In this document: in pieces, positions 35,623 to 45,408 of the stretch
Position numbering within the stretch: position 1 is the first letter of the stretch
Layout: each line of letters starts with the position of its first letter
Source of the DNA: Ruminococcus sp.
GTDB lineage: Bacteria; Bacillota; Clostridia; Oscillospirales; Ruminococcaceae
Assembly (NCBI GenBank): GCA_017525915.1
Contig: JAFXSC010000026.1
Coordinates: 118,702-182,701, forward strand
Reading direction: 5' to 3'
Length of the DNA: 64,000 nt
The notes under the pieces: generated by a model
What the model was told of the DNA's origin: nothing
What the model saw: only the letters and a program-made list of their open reading frames with translations
The model's database searches: none
Translations under genes and position numbers: made by a program

Positions 35623-35637
35623 GCGGATAATATCCGC
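35623..35637. repeat. GCGGATA palindrome, second copy
   Basis: GCGGATA-A-TATCCGC followed by CCC, sharing its core with 32446-32468. Confidence 0.6.
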
Positions 35638-35664
35638 CCCGGCTTCTTTCTGCTCGTTAAATGC

Positions 35665-35693
35665 TTGACATTGGCGGCGGTATTTGGTATAAT
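35665..35693 (+). promoter_or_regulatory. Promoter of the polysaccharide cluster
   Basis: TTGACA, 17 bp, TATAAT. It lies downstream of the first in-frame ATG at 35661, so the translated start must be the one at 35769. Confidence 0.9.
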
Positions 35694-35768
35694 GAAAATG
35701 AGTTATTATACTCGCATACAGAAAAAAGGAGACCCCGCCGGGCTTTTATGCCTTCCCGGGGAAAAGAT

Positions 35769-37154
35769 ATGAACAGTAAAAGAGACCTGTACAAACGTTT
35801 TATTACCTTCGGGGCGGCTATCCTCCTGCTCGGAGCGCTGACAGCCATTTTTGCCTTCGTATGGTACAGATATTACAGCAGCGCCATCATCGAGCCGTAC
35901 TACCGGCGCGGCAACTGGGTGCTCATCGGTATATACTGCCTCCTGACCGCCCTTTTCTTCAAGGCTTACGGCGGCTTCAAGGTTGGCTACCTCAAAAAGA
36001 CGGATATGCTCTATTCGCAGGTCATATCCATGATATGCGTGAATGTCGTCGCGTACTTCGTAGTCAGCCTTATCGGCAGACACTTCATGAAGGTCTCGCC
36101 GATGCTCTTCATGACGCTTACGGACTTCGTGTTCATCACGCTCTGGACCTTCACCACCGGCAAGCTCTACTTCCTGATTTACCCTCCGCGCAAGCTCGTG
36201 ATACTCTACGGCAGTAGCCAGGCAGCCTCTCTCGTCCTGAAAATGAGTCAGCGCGTCGATAAGTATATGATATGCGAATCGGTCAGCATAGACGAGGATC
36301 CCGAATTCATAAAGGAGCAGATACGTCGCTACGAGGGCGTTATAATCTGCGATATACCAGCCGGGCTCCGCAATGATTATCTGAAATACTGCTTTGAAAA
36401 TTCTATCCGCGCGTATATCGCGCCAAAGATATCCGATATTATAGTAAGAGGTGCTGACGATATCCGCCTTTTCGATACACCTCTCCTGCTTTGCAGGAAC
36501 TACGGTCTTGACTATGAGCAGAGAGTGGTGAAACGCGCATTTGACATTATATTCACCCTTGTCGTGCTTGTACCGGTGCTTCCGGTCATGCTCATAGCTG
36601 CCATTGCGGTAAAGCTCTGCGACCGCGGTCCGGTGCTCTACAAGCAGAAGCGCCTCACCAGGGACCACAAGGAGTTCTACGTCTACAAGTTCCGCAGCAT
36701 GATAGTTGACGCGGAAAAGGACGGCAAGCCGCGTCTTGCCGCCGATGAGGACGAGCGCATCACGCCGGTCGGAAAGGTGCTCCGGAAGTTCCGCATAGAC
36801 GAGCTGCCGCAGCTTTTCAATATCCTCAAGGGCGATATGTCGCTTGTGGGACCGCGTCCCGAGCGTCCGGAGCTTACCGAGGAATACAAGAAGCAGATGC
36901 CGGAGTTCGAGTACCGCCTTAAAGTCAAGGCAGGGCTTACCGGCTATGCACAGGTGAACGGCGTCTATGACACCTCGCCCTACGACAAACTGAAAATGGA
37001 TCTCATGTATATCGAGAATTACTCGATAATAAGGGATATCCAGATAATACTCATGACACTCAAAACAATGATAGCTCCCGGAAAGACCAACGCCCAGACC
37101 GGCGAGGGGATAATCCTCGGAGAAAGAGAAAATGATAAGGAGAACAGCAGATGA
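35769..37154 (+). CDS. Polyprenyl-phosphate sugar phosphotransferase (WcaJ/WbaP-like)
   Basis: A 461-residue membrane enzyme that transfers a sugar-1-phosphate to undecaprenyl phosphate, the first step of a surface polysaccharide unit. The N-terminal half has four TM helices (starting ITFGAAILLLGALTAIFAFVWY) and a Rossmann-like CoA-binding-fold region. The C-terminal half is the bacterial sugar transferase domain: TM helix FDIIFTLVVLVPVLPVMLI, then GPVLYKQKRL, YKFRSM, RKFRIDELPQLFNILKGDMSLVGPRPE and GLTGYAQVNG. RBS GGGGAAAAGA. Its stop overlaps manC by 4 bp. Which sugar is loaded is not evident. Confidence 0.92.
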   Translation: MNSKRDLYKRFITFGAAILLLGALTAIFAFVWYRYYSSAIIEPYYRRGNWVLIGIYCLLTALFFKAYGGFKVGYLKKTDMLYSQVISMICVNVVAYFVVSLIGRHFMKVSPMLFMTLTDFVFITLWTFTTGKLYFLIYPPRKLVILYGSSQAASLVLKMSQRVDKYMICESVSIDEDPEFIKEQIRRYEGVIICDIPAGLRNDYLKYCFENSIRAYIAPKISDIIVRGADDIRLFDTPLLLCRNYGLDYEQRVVKRAFDIIFTLVVLVPVLPVMLIAAIAVKLCDRGPVLYKQKRLTRDHKEFYVYKFRSMIVDAEKDGKPRLAADEDERITPVGKVLRKFRIDELPQLFNILKGDMSLVGPRPERPELTEEYKKQMPEFEYRLKVKAGLTGYAQVNGVYDTSPYDKLKMDLMYIENYSIIRDIQIILMTLKTMIAPGKTNAQTGEGIILGERENDKENSR

Positions 37155-38215
37155 AAACGACAGCAGTAATCATGGCAGGCGGACGCGGCGAGCGTTTCTG
37201 GCCGAAGAGCAGGAATTCATGTCCGAAACAGTTCCTTTCGCTCACAAAGGACGGCGAAACGATGATACAGAAGACCGTCAGAAGGCTCAGCGCCATTGTT
37301 GAGGCGGAGGATATATTCATCGTTACCAACAGCGCATATATCGGACTTGTGAAGACGCAGCTCCCGCAGATACCCGCAGAGAATATACTCGCGGAGCCCT
37401 GTGCAAGGAACACAGCTCCCTGTATAGCCTTTGCGGCGGCAGTCATCGCAAAGAAGTATGACGATGCGGTGATGCTCGTACTGCCTTCTGACCACCTCAT
37501 AAGCTATGAGAAAATATACATCAGCACTCTCCGCAAGGCGATAAGCGTTGCAGAGGAGGGCAAAAACCTCGTTACTATCGGTATCACCCCGACCTATCCG
37601 GAGACCGGCTACGGCTACATCTGCTTCGGCGATGAGAACGGCAGCGCGTTTTCCGTTGAGCGCTTTGTTGAAAAGCCCGACCTTGCGACAGCAAAGAGCT
37701 ATCTTGCTTCCGGAAATTATCTCTGGAACAGCGGAATGTTTGTATGGAAGGCTTCCTCGATACTTTCAAACCTCCGCGAGCTCATGCCGGAGGTATATGA
37801 CGGTGCCGTGCGTATAGGCGAGAGCTACGGCACGGACGCTTTTGGCGATGTGCTTGTGAAGGAATTCACAGACTTCCCTTCCGAGTCGATAGACTTCGGC
37901 GTTATGGAGAAGGCGGAGGACATCTACACCATACCGGGAAGCTTCGGCTGGGACGATGTCGGAAGCTGGCTTGCTATCGAGCGCATCAACCAGACCGACG
38001 ACCTGAAGAACTACTTCGACGGCGATGTTGTAGCCGTTGACTCGAAGCGTACCACGGTGTGCGGCGGAAAGCGCCTTATCGCGGCTATCGGCACAAGGGA
38101 CGTCATCATCGTTGATACGGACGATGTGCTTCTGGTATGCTCGAAGAACAACACTCAGGACGTCAAGAAGGCTATCGCCCAGCTCAAGGAGCAGGGACGC
38201 ACGGAGCTTATTTAA
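37151..38215 (+). CDS. manC: Mannose-1-phosphate guanylyltransferase
   Basis: A 354-residue nucleotidyltransferase making GDP-mannose from GTP and mannose-1-phosphate. The signature AGGRGERFWPKS with PKQFL at the N-terminus and FVEKPD in the middle are clear; SFGWDDVGSW is the sugar-binding motif. It is the short form, lacking the C-terminal phosphomannose isomerase domain. Translationally coupled to the phosphotransferase gene and followed by gmd, so its GDP-mannose is probably channelled to the rhamnose branch. Confidence 0.95.
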   Translation: MKTTAVIMAGGRGERFWPKSRNSCPKQFLSLTKDGETMIQKTVRRLSAIVEAEDIFIVTNSAYIGLVKTQLPQIPAENILAEPCARNTAPCIAFAAAVIAKKYDDAVMLVLPSDHLISYEKIYISTLRKAISVAEEGKNLVTIGITPTYPETGYGYICFGDENGSAFSVERFVEKPDLATAKSYLASGNYLWNSGMFVWKASSILSNLRELMPEVYDGAVRIGESYGTDAFGDVLVKEFTDFPSESIDFGVMEKAEDIYTIPGSFGWDDVGSWLAIERINQTDDLKNYFDGDVVAVDSKRTTVCGGKRLIAAIGTRDVIIVDTDDVLLVCSKNNTQDVKKAIAQLKEQGRTELI

Positions 38216-38248
38216 TTCGGATTTCGGAATGCGAAATTCGGAATTATT

Positions 38249-38298
38249 GGTATCGCCTGTCGGCGATAATATTTAAATCCGTCCGAGAATCGGACACC
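38249..38298 (-). repeat. Interspersed 50-bp double-hairpin element, copy D
   Basis: Same orientation as copy C. Hairpins GTCCGA-GAA-TCGGAC and TATCGCC-TGT-CGGCGATA around a TATTTAAATCC spacer. Hairpin 1 has changed on both arms relative to A, keeping the stem. Confidence 0.75.
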
Positions 38299-38330
38299 AC
38301 AACTAATCACTGATCACTAAGAACTTTTAA

Positions 38331-39380
<1,050 letters not shown>

Positions 39381-39381
39381 A

Positions 39382-40533
39382 ATGAGGATAGAATTTGACG
39401 CTCTGCCGCTGGTGAGCGAGAAAATGACCGGTATAGGCTGGTGCGAGGCTGGACAGACTACCGCTCTCGCAAGGCTCCACCCGGAGGACGCTTTCCGCTA
39501 CAATTTCTTCTCCGGCAAGGACAATGCCGGGAAAATGGAGCGCATCAAGCCCTTTGCCGGCGACAGGATAAAGGTGAAAATGGCTCGCTTCTCGGGTTAT
39601 ATGTACCGCGCCGCGAGTACCTTCGTACCGGTGCCTTACTCCTCGTTCTTCGGGAAGAAGGCGGACGTTACCCACTTCTTCAATTACATCGTGCCGCCTG
39701 GAGTTCACGGAAAAACCGTTGTCACAGTTCATGACATGGTGTACAAAGCGTTCCCGGAGACGGTGCGCGGACGCACGAAGCTCATGCTCAACATGGGACT
39801 GAAAAGCTCGATGAAGCGTGCGGACGTCATCGTCACCGATTCCGAATTCTCAAAAAGTGAGATAATAAAGTATTTTCCGCAGCACGAAGCCAAGATAAGG
39901 GTCGTGCCGTGCGGAGTTGACACGGAGAGATTTCACCCTTGCACCGAGCCGGAGCGTATCCCGGAGGTAAAGGCATCGCTCGGGATAGAGGGGGATTACT
40001 TCCTCTACCTCGGCACTATCGAGCCGCGCAAGAACCTCGAAAGGCTCATCACCGCCTACAAGGCTCTTGTGAACAAGCTCGGGTATAGCGCCCCGAAGCT
40101 CGTTCTTGCCGGCGGAAAGGGCTGGCTCTACGACGGGATATTCGCCCGCGCGGAAAATCTCGGCTTGCAGGACAAGGTTATATTCACGAAATATGTTCCG
40201 GCGGAGGATATGAACGCGCTCATGTGCGGAGCGCTCGCATTCGTGTTCCCGTCGCTTTATGAGGGCTTCGGTATGCCGCCTCTCGAGGCTATGGCGTGCG
40301 GAGTTCCGGTGCTGACTTCCGGTGAGGCTTCGCTGCCAGAGGTAACAGGCGACTGCGCTGTTATATGCGACGCATATTCTCCCAAGAGCATCGCACAGGG
40401 ACTTTACCGGCTCTATGCCGATGATGGACTGAGAAAGGAGCTCTCCGCGAGGGGATATGAGCGCTCGAAGCAGTTCACATGGGAGCGTTCTGCGGAAATG
40501 CTCCATGAAATATATGCAGAGCTTATGAAATAA
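39382..40533 (+). CDS. Glycosyltransferase family 4
   Basis: A 383-residue GT-B enzyme, starting one base after the gmd stop. The N-terminal domain contains HDMVYKAFPE and VTDSEFSKSEI. The C-terminal domain has the GT4 nucleotide-sugar site YLGTIEPRKNLERLI and the EX7E-type motif in PSLYEGFGMPPLEAMACGVPVLTS. Most similar in pattern to mannosyl- or rhamnosyl-transferases of O-antigen and cell-wall polysaccharide clusters. Acts on the cytosolic face; the donor is likely GDP-mannose or GDP-rhamnose made by its neighbours. Confidence 0.9.
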   Translation: MRIEFDALPLVSEKMTGIGWCEAGQTTALARLHPEDAFRYNFFSGKDNAGKMERIKPFAGDRIKVKMARFSGYMYRAASTFVPVPYSSFFGKKADVTHFFNYIVPPGVHGKTVVTVHDMVYKAFPETVRGRTKLMLNMGLKSSMKRADVIVTDSEFSKSEIIKYFPQHEAKIRVVPCGVDTERFHPCTEPERIPEVKASLGIEGDYFLYLGTIEPRKNLERLITAYKALVNKLGYSAPKLVLAGGKGWLYDGIFARAENLGLQDKVIFTKYVPAEDMNALMCGALAFVFPSLYEGFGMPPLEAMACGVPVLTSGEASLPEVTGDCAVICDAYSPKSIAQGLYRLYADDGLRKELSARGYERSKQFTWERSAEMLHEIYAELMK

Positions 40534-40571
40534 GTAATTGACCCGAATAGTTTACCAGGGGAGGGAAAGCT

Positions 40572-41702
40572 ATGAGCGGAAAACTCAGGGTACTTGAAGT
40601 AAATAAGGCTTATTATCCGCATATCGGCGGTATCGAGACTATCATCAGGCAGTATGCCGAGGAGCTCGGAAAGACCGGCGGCTTTGATGTAAAGGTGCTT
40701 GTCTGCCGCGATGACAGGGGAGGTATGCGCCGCGAGAAGATAAACGGCGTTGATGTTACGCGCTGCGGAAGTCTCGGAACATATTTCTCGTGTCCTATCT
40801 CCATGCAGTTTATCAGGAAATTCCGTGAAATGGCTGAAAAAGCCGACGTTGTGCATATCCATGTGCCGTTCCCTCTTGCTGATGCAGCGCTGATGCTTTC
40901 CGGATACAAGGGGAAGGTCGTTGTGTCATGGCACAGCGATATCGTCAAGCAGAAGAAGCTCATGCTGCTCTACAAGCCGCTGATGTACAAGCTGCTCAGG
41001 CGTGCGGACAGGATACTTGTAGCCACAGAGGGGCATATCATCGGCTCGGACTATCTCCCGGAATTCTGGGACAAGTGCGTTGTCGTCCCCTACGGCATAG
41101 TGCCGGAGGATTACAGGCGCGTCAAGCCGGGAAACTTCCTCGAGGACAAGTGTACCTACCACAACAGCGTGAAGGTGCTGTTCAGCGGAAGGCTCGTCTA
41201 TTACAAGGGCGTTGATGTGCTCATCGAGGCGTTCCGCGGAGTAAGCGGCTGCGAGCTGTTCATATCCGGTGCCGGCGAGCTTGAATCCGAGCTGAAGGCA
41301 AGGGTAAGGAATACGGACATCGAGGAAAGAGTGCATTTCCTCGGCTTCCTTTCGCAGAAGGAGCTCCGCATGGCGTTTGCCGACTGCGATATCTTCGTGC
41401 TGCCGTCCGTTGAGCGCAGCGAGGCTTTCGGCATAGTCCAGCTCGAGGCTATGGTCTACGGAAAGCCGGTAATAAATACATCGCTCCCCTCGGGAGTGCC
41501 TTATGTGAGCATTCACGGCGATACCGGAATGACGGTGCCGCCTTCTGATACCTACGCGCTTGCATTTGCGATAAACAGGCTCGCGGACGACCGTGAGCTG
41601 CGCGAGGAAATGGGCAGGGCTGCTGCCGAGCGCGTTGACAGGGTGTTCAACGAGAAAATAGTGATAGAAAAGCTTTGCGGAGTGCTCTCCGGAAGCCTGT
41701 GA
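40572..41702 (+). CDS. Glycosyltransferase family 4
   Basis: A 376-residue GT4 enzyme with N-terminal NKAYYPHIGGIETIIRQYAEEL (the GGxE loop), VVSWHSDIVKQKK in the acceptor domain, VLFSGRLVYYKGVDVLIEAF and the EX7E motif in SVERSEAFGIVQLEAMVYGKPV. The sequence resembles the WbdA/WbpY type of D-mannose or D-rhamnose transferases. RBS GGGGAGGG. Follows the first GT4 by 38 bp and is followed by rmd after 8 bp. Confidence 0.9.
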   Translation: MSGKLRVLEVNKAYYPHIGGIETIIRQYAEELGKTGGFDVKVLVCRDDRGGMRREKINGVDVTRCGSLGTYFSCPISMQFIRKFREMAEKADVVHIHVPFPLADAALMLSGYKGKVVVSWHSDIVKQKKLMLLYKPLMYKLLRRADRILVATEGHIIGSDYLPEFWDKCVVVPYGIVPEDYRRVKPGNFLEDKCTYHNSVKVLFSGRLVYYKGVDVLIEAFRGVSGCELFISGAGELESELKARVRNTDIEERVHFLGFLSQKELRMAFADCDIFVLPSVERSEAFGIVQLEAMVYGKPVINTSLPSGVPYVSIHGDTGMTVPPSDTYALAFAINRLADDRELREEMGRAAAERVDRVFNEKIVIEKLCGVLSGSL

Positions 41703-41710
41703 GGTAATAT

Positions 41711-42643
41711 ATGAAAGCGCTTATAATTGGCGGAGCAGGCTTCGTCGGAGGCTATCTCATTAGAGAACTCGCGTCCGTGGGCTGGGAGGTATCTGCCACC
41801 TGTCTGCCGAATGAGGCTATAACAGGAGACTGCACCGTCCTCACGCTCGATGTCCTTGATAAGGAAAGCATAAAGCCGGTACTGGAGCAGGTAAGGCCTG
41901 ACGTCGTGTACCACCTTGCCGCACAGAGCTCTGTTGCGGTGTCATGGAAGCGTCCGCAGCTCACGGCTGAGATAAACGTCGTGGGCACAATAAACGTCCT
42001 CGAAGCGATAAGGGAGTACGGCGGAAACGTCAGGACACTCCTCATAGGCTCGGGCGAGGAGTACGGCTTCATAAGAGAGGGCGCCTGTCCTCTCGGCGAG
42101 GATGAGCCTCTGCGTCCGGGCAATATCTACGCGGCTACGAAGGCGTGTCAGGGCATGATTGGCGAGATTTACGCCCGTGCCTACAAAATGGATATAGTCA
42201 TGGTGAGAGCGTTCAACCATTCCGGTCCGGGACAGGCTGAGATATTCGTCATATCCGACTTCTGCAAGCAGATAGCCGAGGCGGAAAAGGGTCTGCGCGA
42301 GCCGGTCATGAAGGTCGGCAATCTCTCCGCAATGCGCGATTTCACCGATGTCCGCGACGTCGTTAAGGCTTACCGGCTGCTCGGGTCGAAGGGCGTTTCC
42401 GGAAGGACCTACAACATCGGACGCGGCAGGGCTGTGGAGATACAGTTTATCCTCGACACAGCACTGAAACTGGCTGCCGTACCGATAGAGGTCACAAGGG
42501 ACCCTGCGCGTATGAGGGCTTCGGATATACCTCTCATCGAGCCGGACGTATCGCTCATAAACGCCGATACCGGCTGGAGGGCTGAGATAACTATGGAACA
42601 GACTATCGCCGACACGCTGGAATACTGGCGCGGAAGGCTCTGA
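41711..42643 (+). CDS. rmd: GDP-6-deoxy-D-mannose reductase
   Basis: A 310-residue SDR enzyme that reduces the Gmd product to GDP-D-rhamnose. Motifs: GGAGFVGGYLIRELA for the cofactor, HLAAQSSVAVSW, GSGEEYG, the catalytic YAATKACQ, and FNHSGPGQ with RMRASDIPLIEPD near the C-terminus, which favour Rmd over the GDP-fucose synthase family. GDP-fucose synthase would be the main alternative. Together with manC and gmd it completes a GDP-D-rhamnose route within the cluster. Confidence 0.85.
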   Translation: MKALIIGGAGFVGGYLIRELASVGWEVSATCLPNEAITGDCTVLTLDVLDKESIKPVLEQVRPDVVYHLAAQSSVAVSWKRPQLTAEINVVGTINVLEAIREYGGNVRTLLIGSGEEYGFIREGACPLGEDEPLRPGNIYAATKACQGMIGEIYARAYKMDIVMVRAFNHSGPGQAEIFVISDFCKQIAEAEKGLREPVMKVGNLSAMRDFTDVRDVVKAYRLLGSKGVSGRTYNIGRGRAVEIQFILDTALKLAAVPIEVTRDPARMRASDIPLIEPDVSLINADTGWRAEITMEQTIADTLEYWRGRL

Positions 42644-42653
42644 GGAGAGAAAT

Positions 42654-43331
42654 ATGAAAAGGATCATCGCGGCATTATTAGCCTGCACGGTGATAACAGG
42701 AGCATTTGTCTCCTGCGGAAGTGAAAGCAGCAGTTCGGAAGGCACAGCGTCCGCCGGCTCGGAGTCACAGGCTGACTACTGCGGAAAATGGAAATGGGAC
42801 AGCGACCAGTATTTCAACATCGACAGTGACGGAGTAATAAAAATGGAGGTTGCCATACCGGCAGACAGCATGATGACCTTCAACAGCGACGGCTCCGGAG
42901 ATATCGGCGGAGTTGGATTCGGTCCGGGAGAGTTCGATTATGACGGCGAGACCTACCGTCTGCACATCGGCGATGCCAACGATATGACCCTCAAAAGGCT
43001 CGAACCGAACGACGGTACGGAATTCTACGGTGTATACAGGCTTGAGAGCGGTACGTTATACGAAGGCATCGCGAGAGGCTATAACAACAGGGCTGTCAAG
43101 AACGGCGACGATACAGAGTTCGGTAAGGAAGATATAGAGCTCCGGCTCGATATCGGCGAGGGCAGGACCAATGTGATAGTGCTTTATACCATCGGTGAGC
43201 TGCTTCCAGATGACAGGATAAGCTTTACGATAAGCGGCGAAACGCTCGGCGGAACATATTCAGTTGACGGCGACGTTATGACTGTCAATTCCGACGCCGG
43301 AAACTCAAAGGAACTCAAACGTGTGAAGTAA
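42654..43331 (+). CDS. Lipoprotein of unknown function
   Basis: A 225-residue lipoprotein: basic MKR, hydrophobic IIAALLACTVITGAF, lipobox FVSC at ~21. After a Ser-rich tether the mature part looks all-beta with repeated WKW, FNSDGSGDIG and GGTYSVDGD turns, as in small secreted beta-barrel proteins that respond to cell state in Clostridia. Family not recognised. RBS GAGGAGAG. It follows rmd by 10 bp and so probably belongs to the polysaccharide transcript. Confidence 0.7.
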   Translation: MKRIIAALLACTVITGAFVSCGSESSSSEGTASAGSESQADYCGKWKWDSDQYFNIDSDGVIKMEVAIPADSMMTFNSDGSGDIGGVGFGPGEFDYDGETYRLHIGDANDMTLKRLEPNDGTEFYGVYRLESGTLYEGIARGYNNRAVKNGDDTEFGKEDIELRLDIGEGRTNVIVLYTIGELLPDDRISFTISGETLGGTYSVDGDVMTVNSDAGNSKELKRVK

Positions 43332-43355
43332 GCCTTTGATGAAGGGAGATACAAA

Positions 43356-43694
43356 ATGGCTGATACAAAGCTCAGCAGAAAAAAGCTCGTGACCTTCGAC
43401 GGCCACGAGAAGGTAAGCGCTCTGAAGGCTGCCGCAAAGCTCACGGATTTCGGCGAAAAGCAGAATGAAGCCAATGAGCTGCTCGCAGCCGCGATAGAAG
43501 CCCTCGGCGCAAGAATAGGCGCTCTTGAGGAAAAGCAGGTTCAGAACGAGGAGATAATGCGGAAGATAGCGGCAGAGCTCTCCGCCTTCAAGAAGGAGCT
43601 CGACCGGGTAAGGCTCTCCGAAAAGCTTAACTCCGGCACTATCGAACGCCTCAGCAATGCTCTCAGGCTCGCGGAGGAAAACTCCGGGGACTGA
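43356..43694 (+). CDS. Small coiled-coil protein, unknown function
   Basis: A 112-residue, strongly helical, charged protein. Residues ~40-105 show continuous heptads (IGALEEKQVQNEEIMRKIAAELSAF style), typical of a coiled coil. There are no membrane segments and no known motif. RBS AAGGGAG precedes the ATG and codon use matches its neighbours, so it is probably real. It closes the polysaccharide cluster before the ATP synthase promoter. Confidence 0.6.
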   Translation: MADTKLSRKKLVTFDGHEKVSALKAAAKLTDFGEKQNEANELLAAAIEALGARIGALEEKQVQNEEIMRKIAAELSAFKKELDRVRLSEKLNSGTIERLSNALRLAEENSGD

Positions 43695-43749
43695 ATAGCA
43701 ATATATACGAAAATTTATAGCGAATTTCGGTGAAAATGCTGTAAAGCCC

Positions 43750-43778
43750 TTGACTTTGACAGCAAACTGTTGTATTAT
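43750..43778 (+). promoter_or_regulatory. ATP synthase operon promoter
   Basis: TTGACT, 17 bp, TATTAT, 78 bp before atpB. Confidence 0.75.
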
Positions 43779-43856
43779 TATTAGTGGAATTCTTTGCGGT
43801 ATACAGCGCGGCACAGCGCTGTCTGCCGTACTGTATGAAGGGAAGGCGGTGTGAGA

Positions 43857-44549
43857 ATGGGAAACCTCGCAGACAGGCTCATGGAAGAGCTTGAATGCCG
43901 GACAAGCTTCACTATCCCGATATTCGGAGGGATACCCGTTCCGGAATCCTGCGTGATGACATGGTTCATCATGGCGGTGCTCGTGATCGGTTCGATAATA
44001 TTCACAAAGAGAATGAAGGTCGTGCCTACGGGCTTCCAGTGCCTTGTTGAGAGCTTCGTGCTTTGGATGGATAACTTCTTCCTCGAGATACTTGGCAGCA
44101 AGGGAAAGAAATATCTTCCCATACTGGAAACTCTGCTCCTGTACATAGGTATCTCAAATATTATCGGTCTTGTCGGACTAAGGCCCCCGACAAAGGACCT
44201 CGGCGTTACCGCAACGCTGGCAATATTCGCAATACTGCTGATACAGTTCAGCGGCATACGTGAGAAGGGCGTAAAGAAATGGCTCCACAGCTTCTGTGAG
44301 CCGATGGCGTTCATGCTCCCGATAAACATTATGGAGCTCGTCATCAAGCCCCTGTCGCTGTGTATGCGACTTTTCGGAAACGTTCTCGGTGCATTCGTAA
44401 TCATGGAGCTGCTGAAGCTCGTTGTGCCGGTGGGCGTACCGCTCGTGTTCAGTTTCTACTTTGATGTTTTCGACGGCGCGATACAGGCATATGTATTCGT
44501 ATTCCTCACCTCGCTGTTCATGTCGGAGGCAATCGAGGAAGCGGAGTAG
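43857..44549 (+). CDS. atpB: ATP synthase F0 subunit a
   Basis: A 230-residue membrane subunit forming the ion half-channels next to the c ring. The essential Arg is in PLSLCMRLFGNVLGAFVIMELL, and five to six TM helices are visible. The ATG at 43857 was chosen over an in-frame GTG two codons earlier on ribosome-site spacing (GGCGGTG). No atpI precedes it. First gene of the operon atpB-E-F-HA-G-D-C. Confidence 0.94.
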   Translation: MGNLADRLMEELECRTSFTIPIFGGIPVPESCVMTWFIMAVLVIGSIIFTKRMKVVPTGFQCLVESFVLWMDNFFLEILGSKGKKYLPILETLLLYIGISNIIGLVGLRPPTKDLGVTATLAIFAILLIQFSGIREKGVKKWLHSFCEPMAFMLPINIMELVIKPLSLCMRLFGNVLGAFVIMELLKLVVPVGVPLVFSFYFDVFDGAIQAYVFVFLTSLFMSEAIEEAE

Positions 44550-44593
44550 CATTGCCGCAAACAAAGACTATTATTATCTGGAGGTAAAATATT

Positions 44594-44815
44594 ATGGGAC
44601 TTTTAGCAATTGGTGCAGGTCTTGCCGTTCTTACCGGCATAGGCGCAGGCATAGGTATAGGTATAGCGACTTCAAAGGCTGCTGAGGCTATCGCCCGTCA
44701 GCCGGAGGCAAAGGGAGACATCAACAAGGCGCTCCTTCTCGGATGTGCCCTCGCAGAGGCTACCGCTATCTACGGCTTCGTTATAGCCCTGCTCATAATC
44801 CTGCTGCTCAAATAA
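44594..44815 (+). CDS. atpE: ATP synthase F0 subunit c
   Basis: A 73-residue hairpin of two TM helices joined by the RQPEAKGD polar loop. The ion-carrying carboxylate is E55 in LAEATAIYG. Sodium-type c subunits need a Gln in helix 1 and Ser after the Glu; here the helix 1 motif is GAGIGIGIA (Ile in place of Gln) and the Glu is followed by Ala. This points to proton coupling. RBS GGAGGT. Confidence 0.95.
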   Translation: MGLLAIGAGLAVLTGIGAGIGIGIATSKAAEAIARQPEAKGDINKALLLGCALAEATAIYGFVIALLIILLLK

Positions 44816-44830
44816 TCACAGGGATACAGC

Positions 44831-44883
44831 GAGCCTGTCTGAGAACCGCCGGGAGCTTTCTCCGCGCGGAACAGAACAGGCTC
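44831..44883 (+). promoter_or_regulatory. Nested hairpin in the atpE-atpF spacer
   Basis: Outer stem GAGCCTGT/ACAGGCTC (8 bp) enclosing CCGC/GCGG and GGAG/CTCC. No T-run. The location, right after the c-subunit gene, suits a role in mRNA stability or in setting c-subunit excess; that role is inferred. Confidence 0.55.
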
Positions 44884-44916
44884 TTATGCAAATTCAATAC
44901 ATAAGGAGGAAGCTCC

Positions 44917-45408
44917 ATGCTTGATATAGACATCTGGAATTTCATATGGGCGGGTATAAATCTTATACTTCTCCTGATACTTATGAAGATATTCCTGTTC
45001 AAGCCTATAAGAAAAATGATGGATAAGCGCACCCAGATGGTGCAGGACGAGCTCGATTCGGCAAAGAAGACCCGCGAGGAGGCTGAACAGCTCAGGGAGC
45101 AGTATGACAGCGAGCTCGATTCCGCGAAGGACGAGGCTCAGAAGATCATAGACAAGGCTCACGAGGACGCTGAGACCGAACGTGCCGCTATCATAAAGAG
45201 GTCGAAGGAGGAGGCGGAGCGCATCGTTGCCGACGCCGGAAAGTCCATCGAGAACGAGCGCAGACGCGTACTCGCACAGGCACAGACCCAGATCGCCGAC
45301 CTCGCTGTTGAGGCTGCTTCAAGGATCATCGGCGAAAACGTTGACGATGAGAAGAACCGCCGTCTCGTTGATAAATTTCTCACTGAGGAGGAGGGGATCG
45401 GCAGGTGA
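44917..45408 (+). CDS. atpF: ATP synthase F0 subunit b
   Basis: A 163-residue peripheral stalk subunit: one N-terminal TM helix ([20 protein letters not shown]) with the conserved KPI at its end, then a long charged coiled coil ending [23 protein letters not shown]. Its stop overlaps the start of the delta-alpha fusion gene, so the two are translationally coupled. Confidence 0.95.
   Translation: MLDIDIWNFIWAGINLILLLILMKIFLFKPIRKMMDKRTQMVQDELDSAKKTREEAEQLREQYDSELDSAKDEAQKIIDKAHEDAETERAAIIKRSKEEAERIVADAGKSIENERRRVLAQAQTQIADLAVEAASRIIGENVDDEKNRRLVDKFLTEEEGIGR

Noticed and set aside
35661-35768. Longer N-terminus for the sugar phosphotransferase
   Set aside because: The upstream ATG lies before the TTGACA-17-TATAAT promoter, so it would not be in the transcript.
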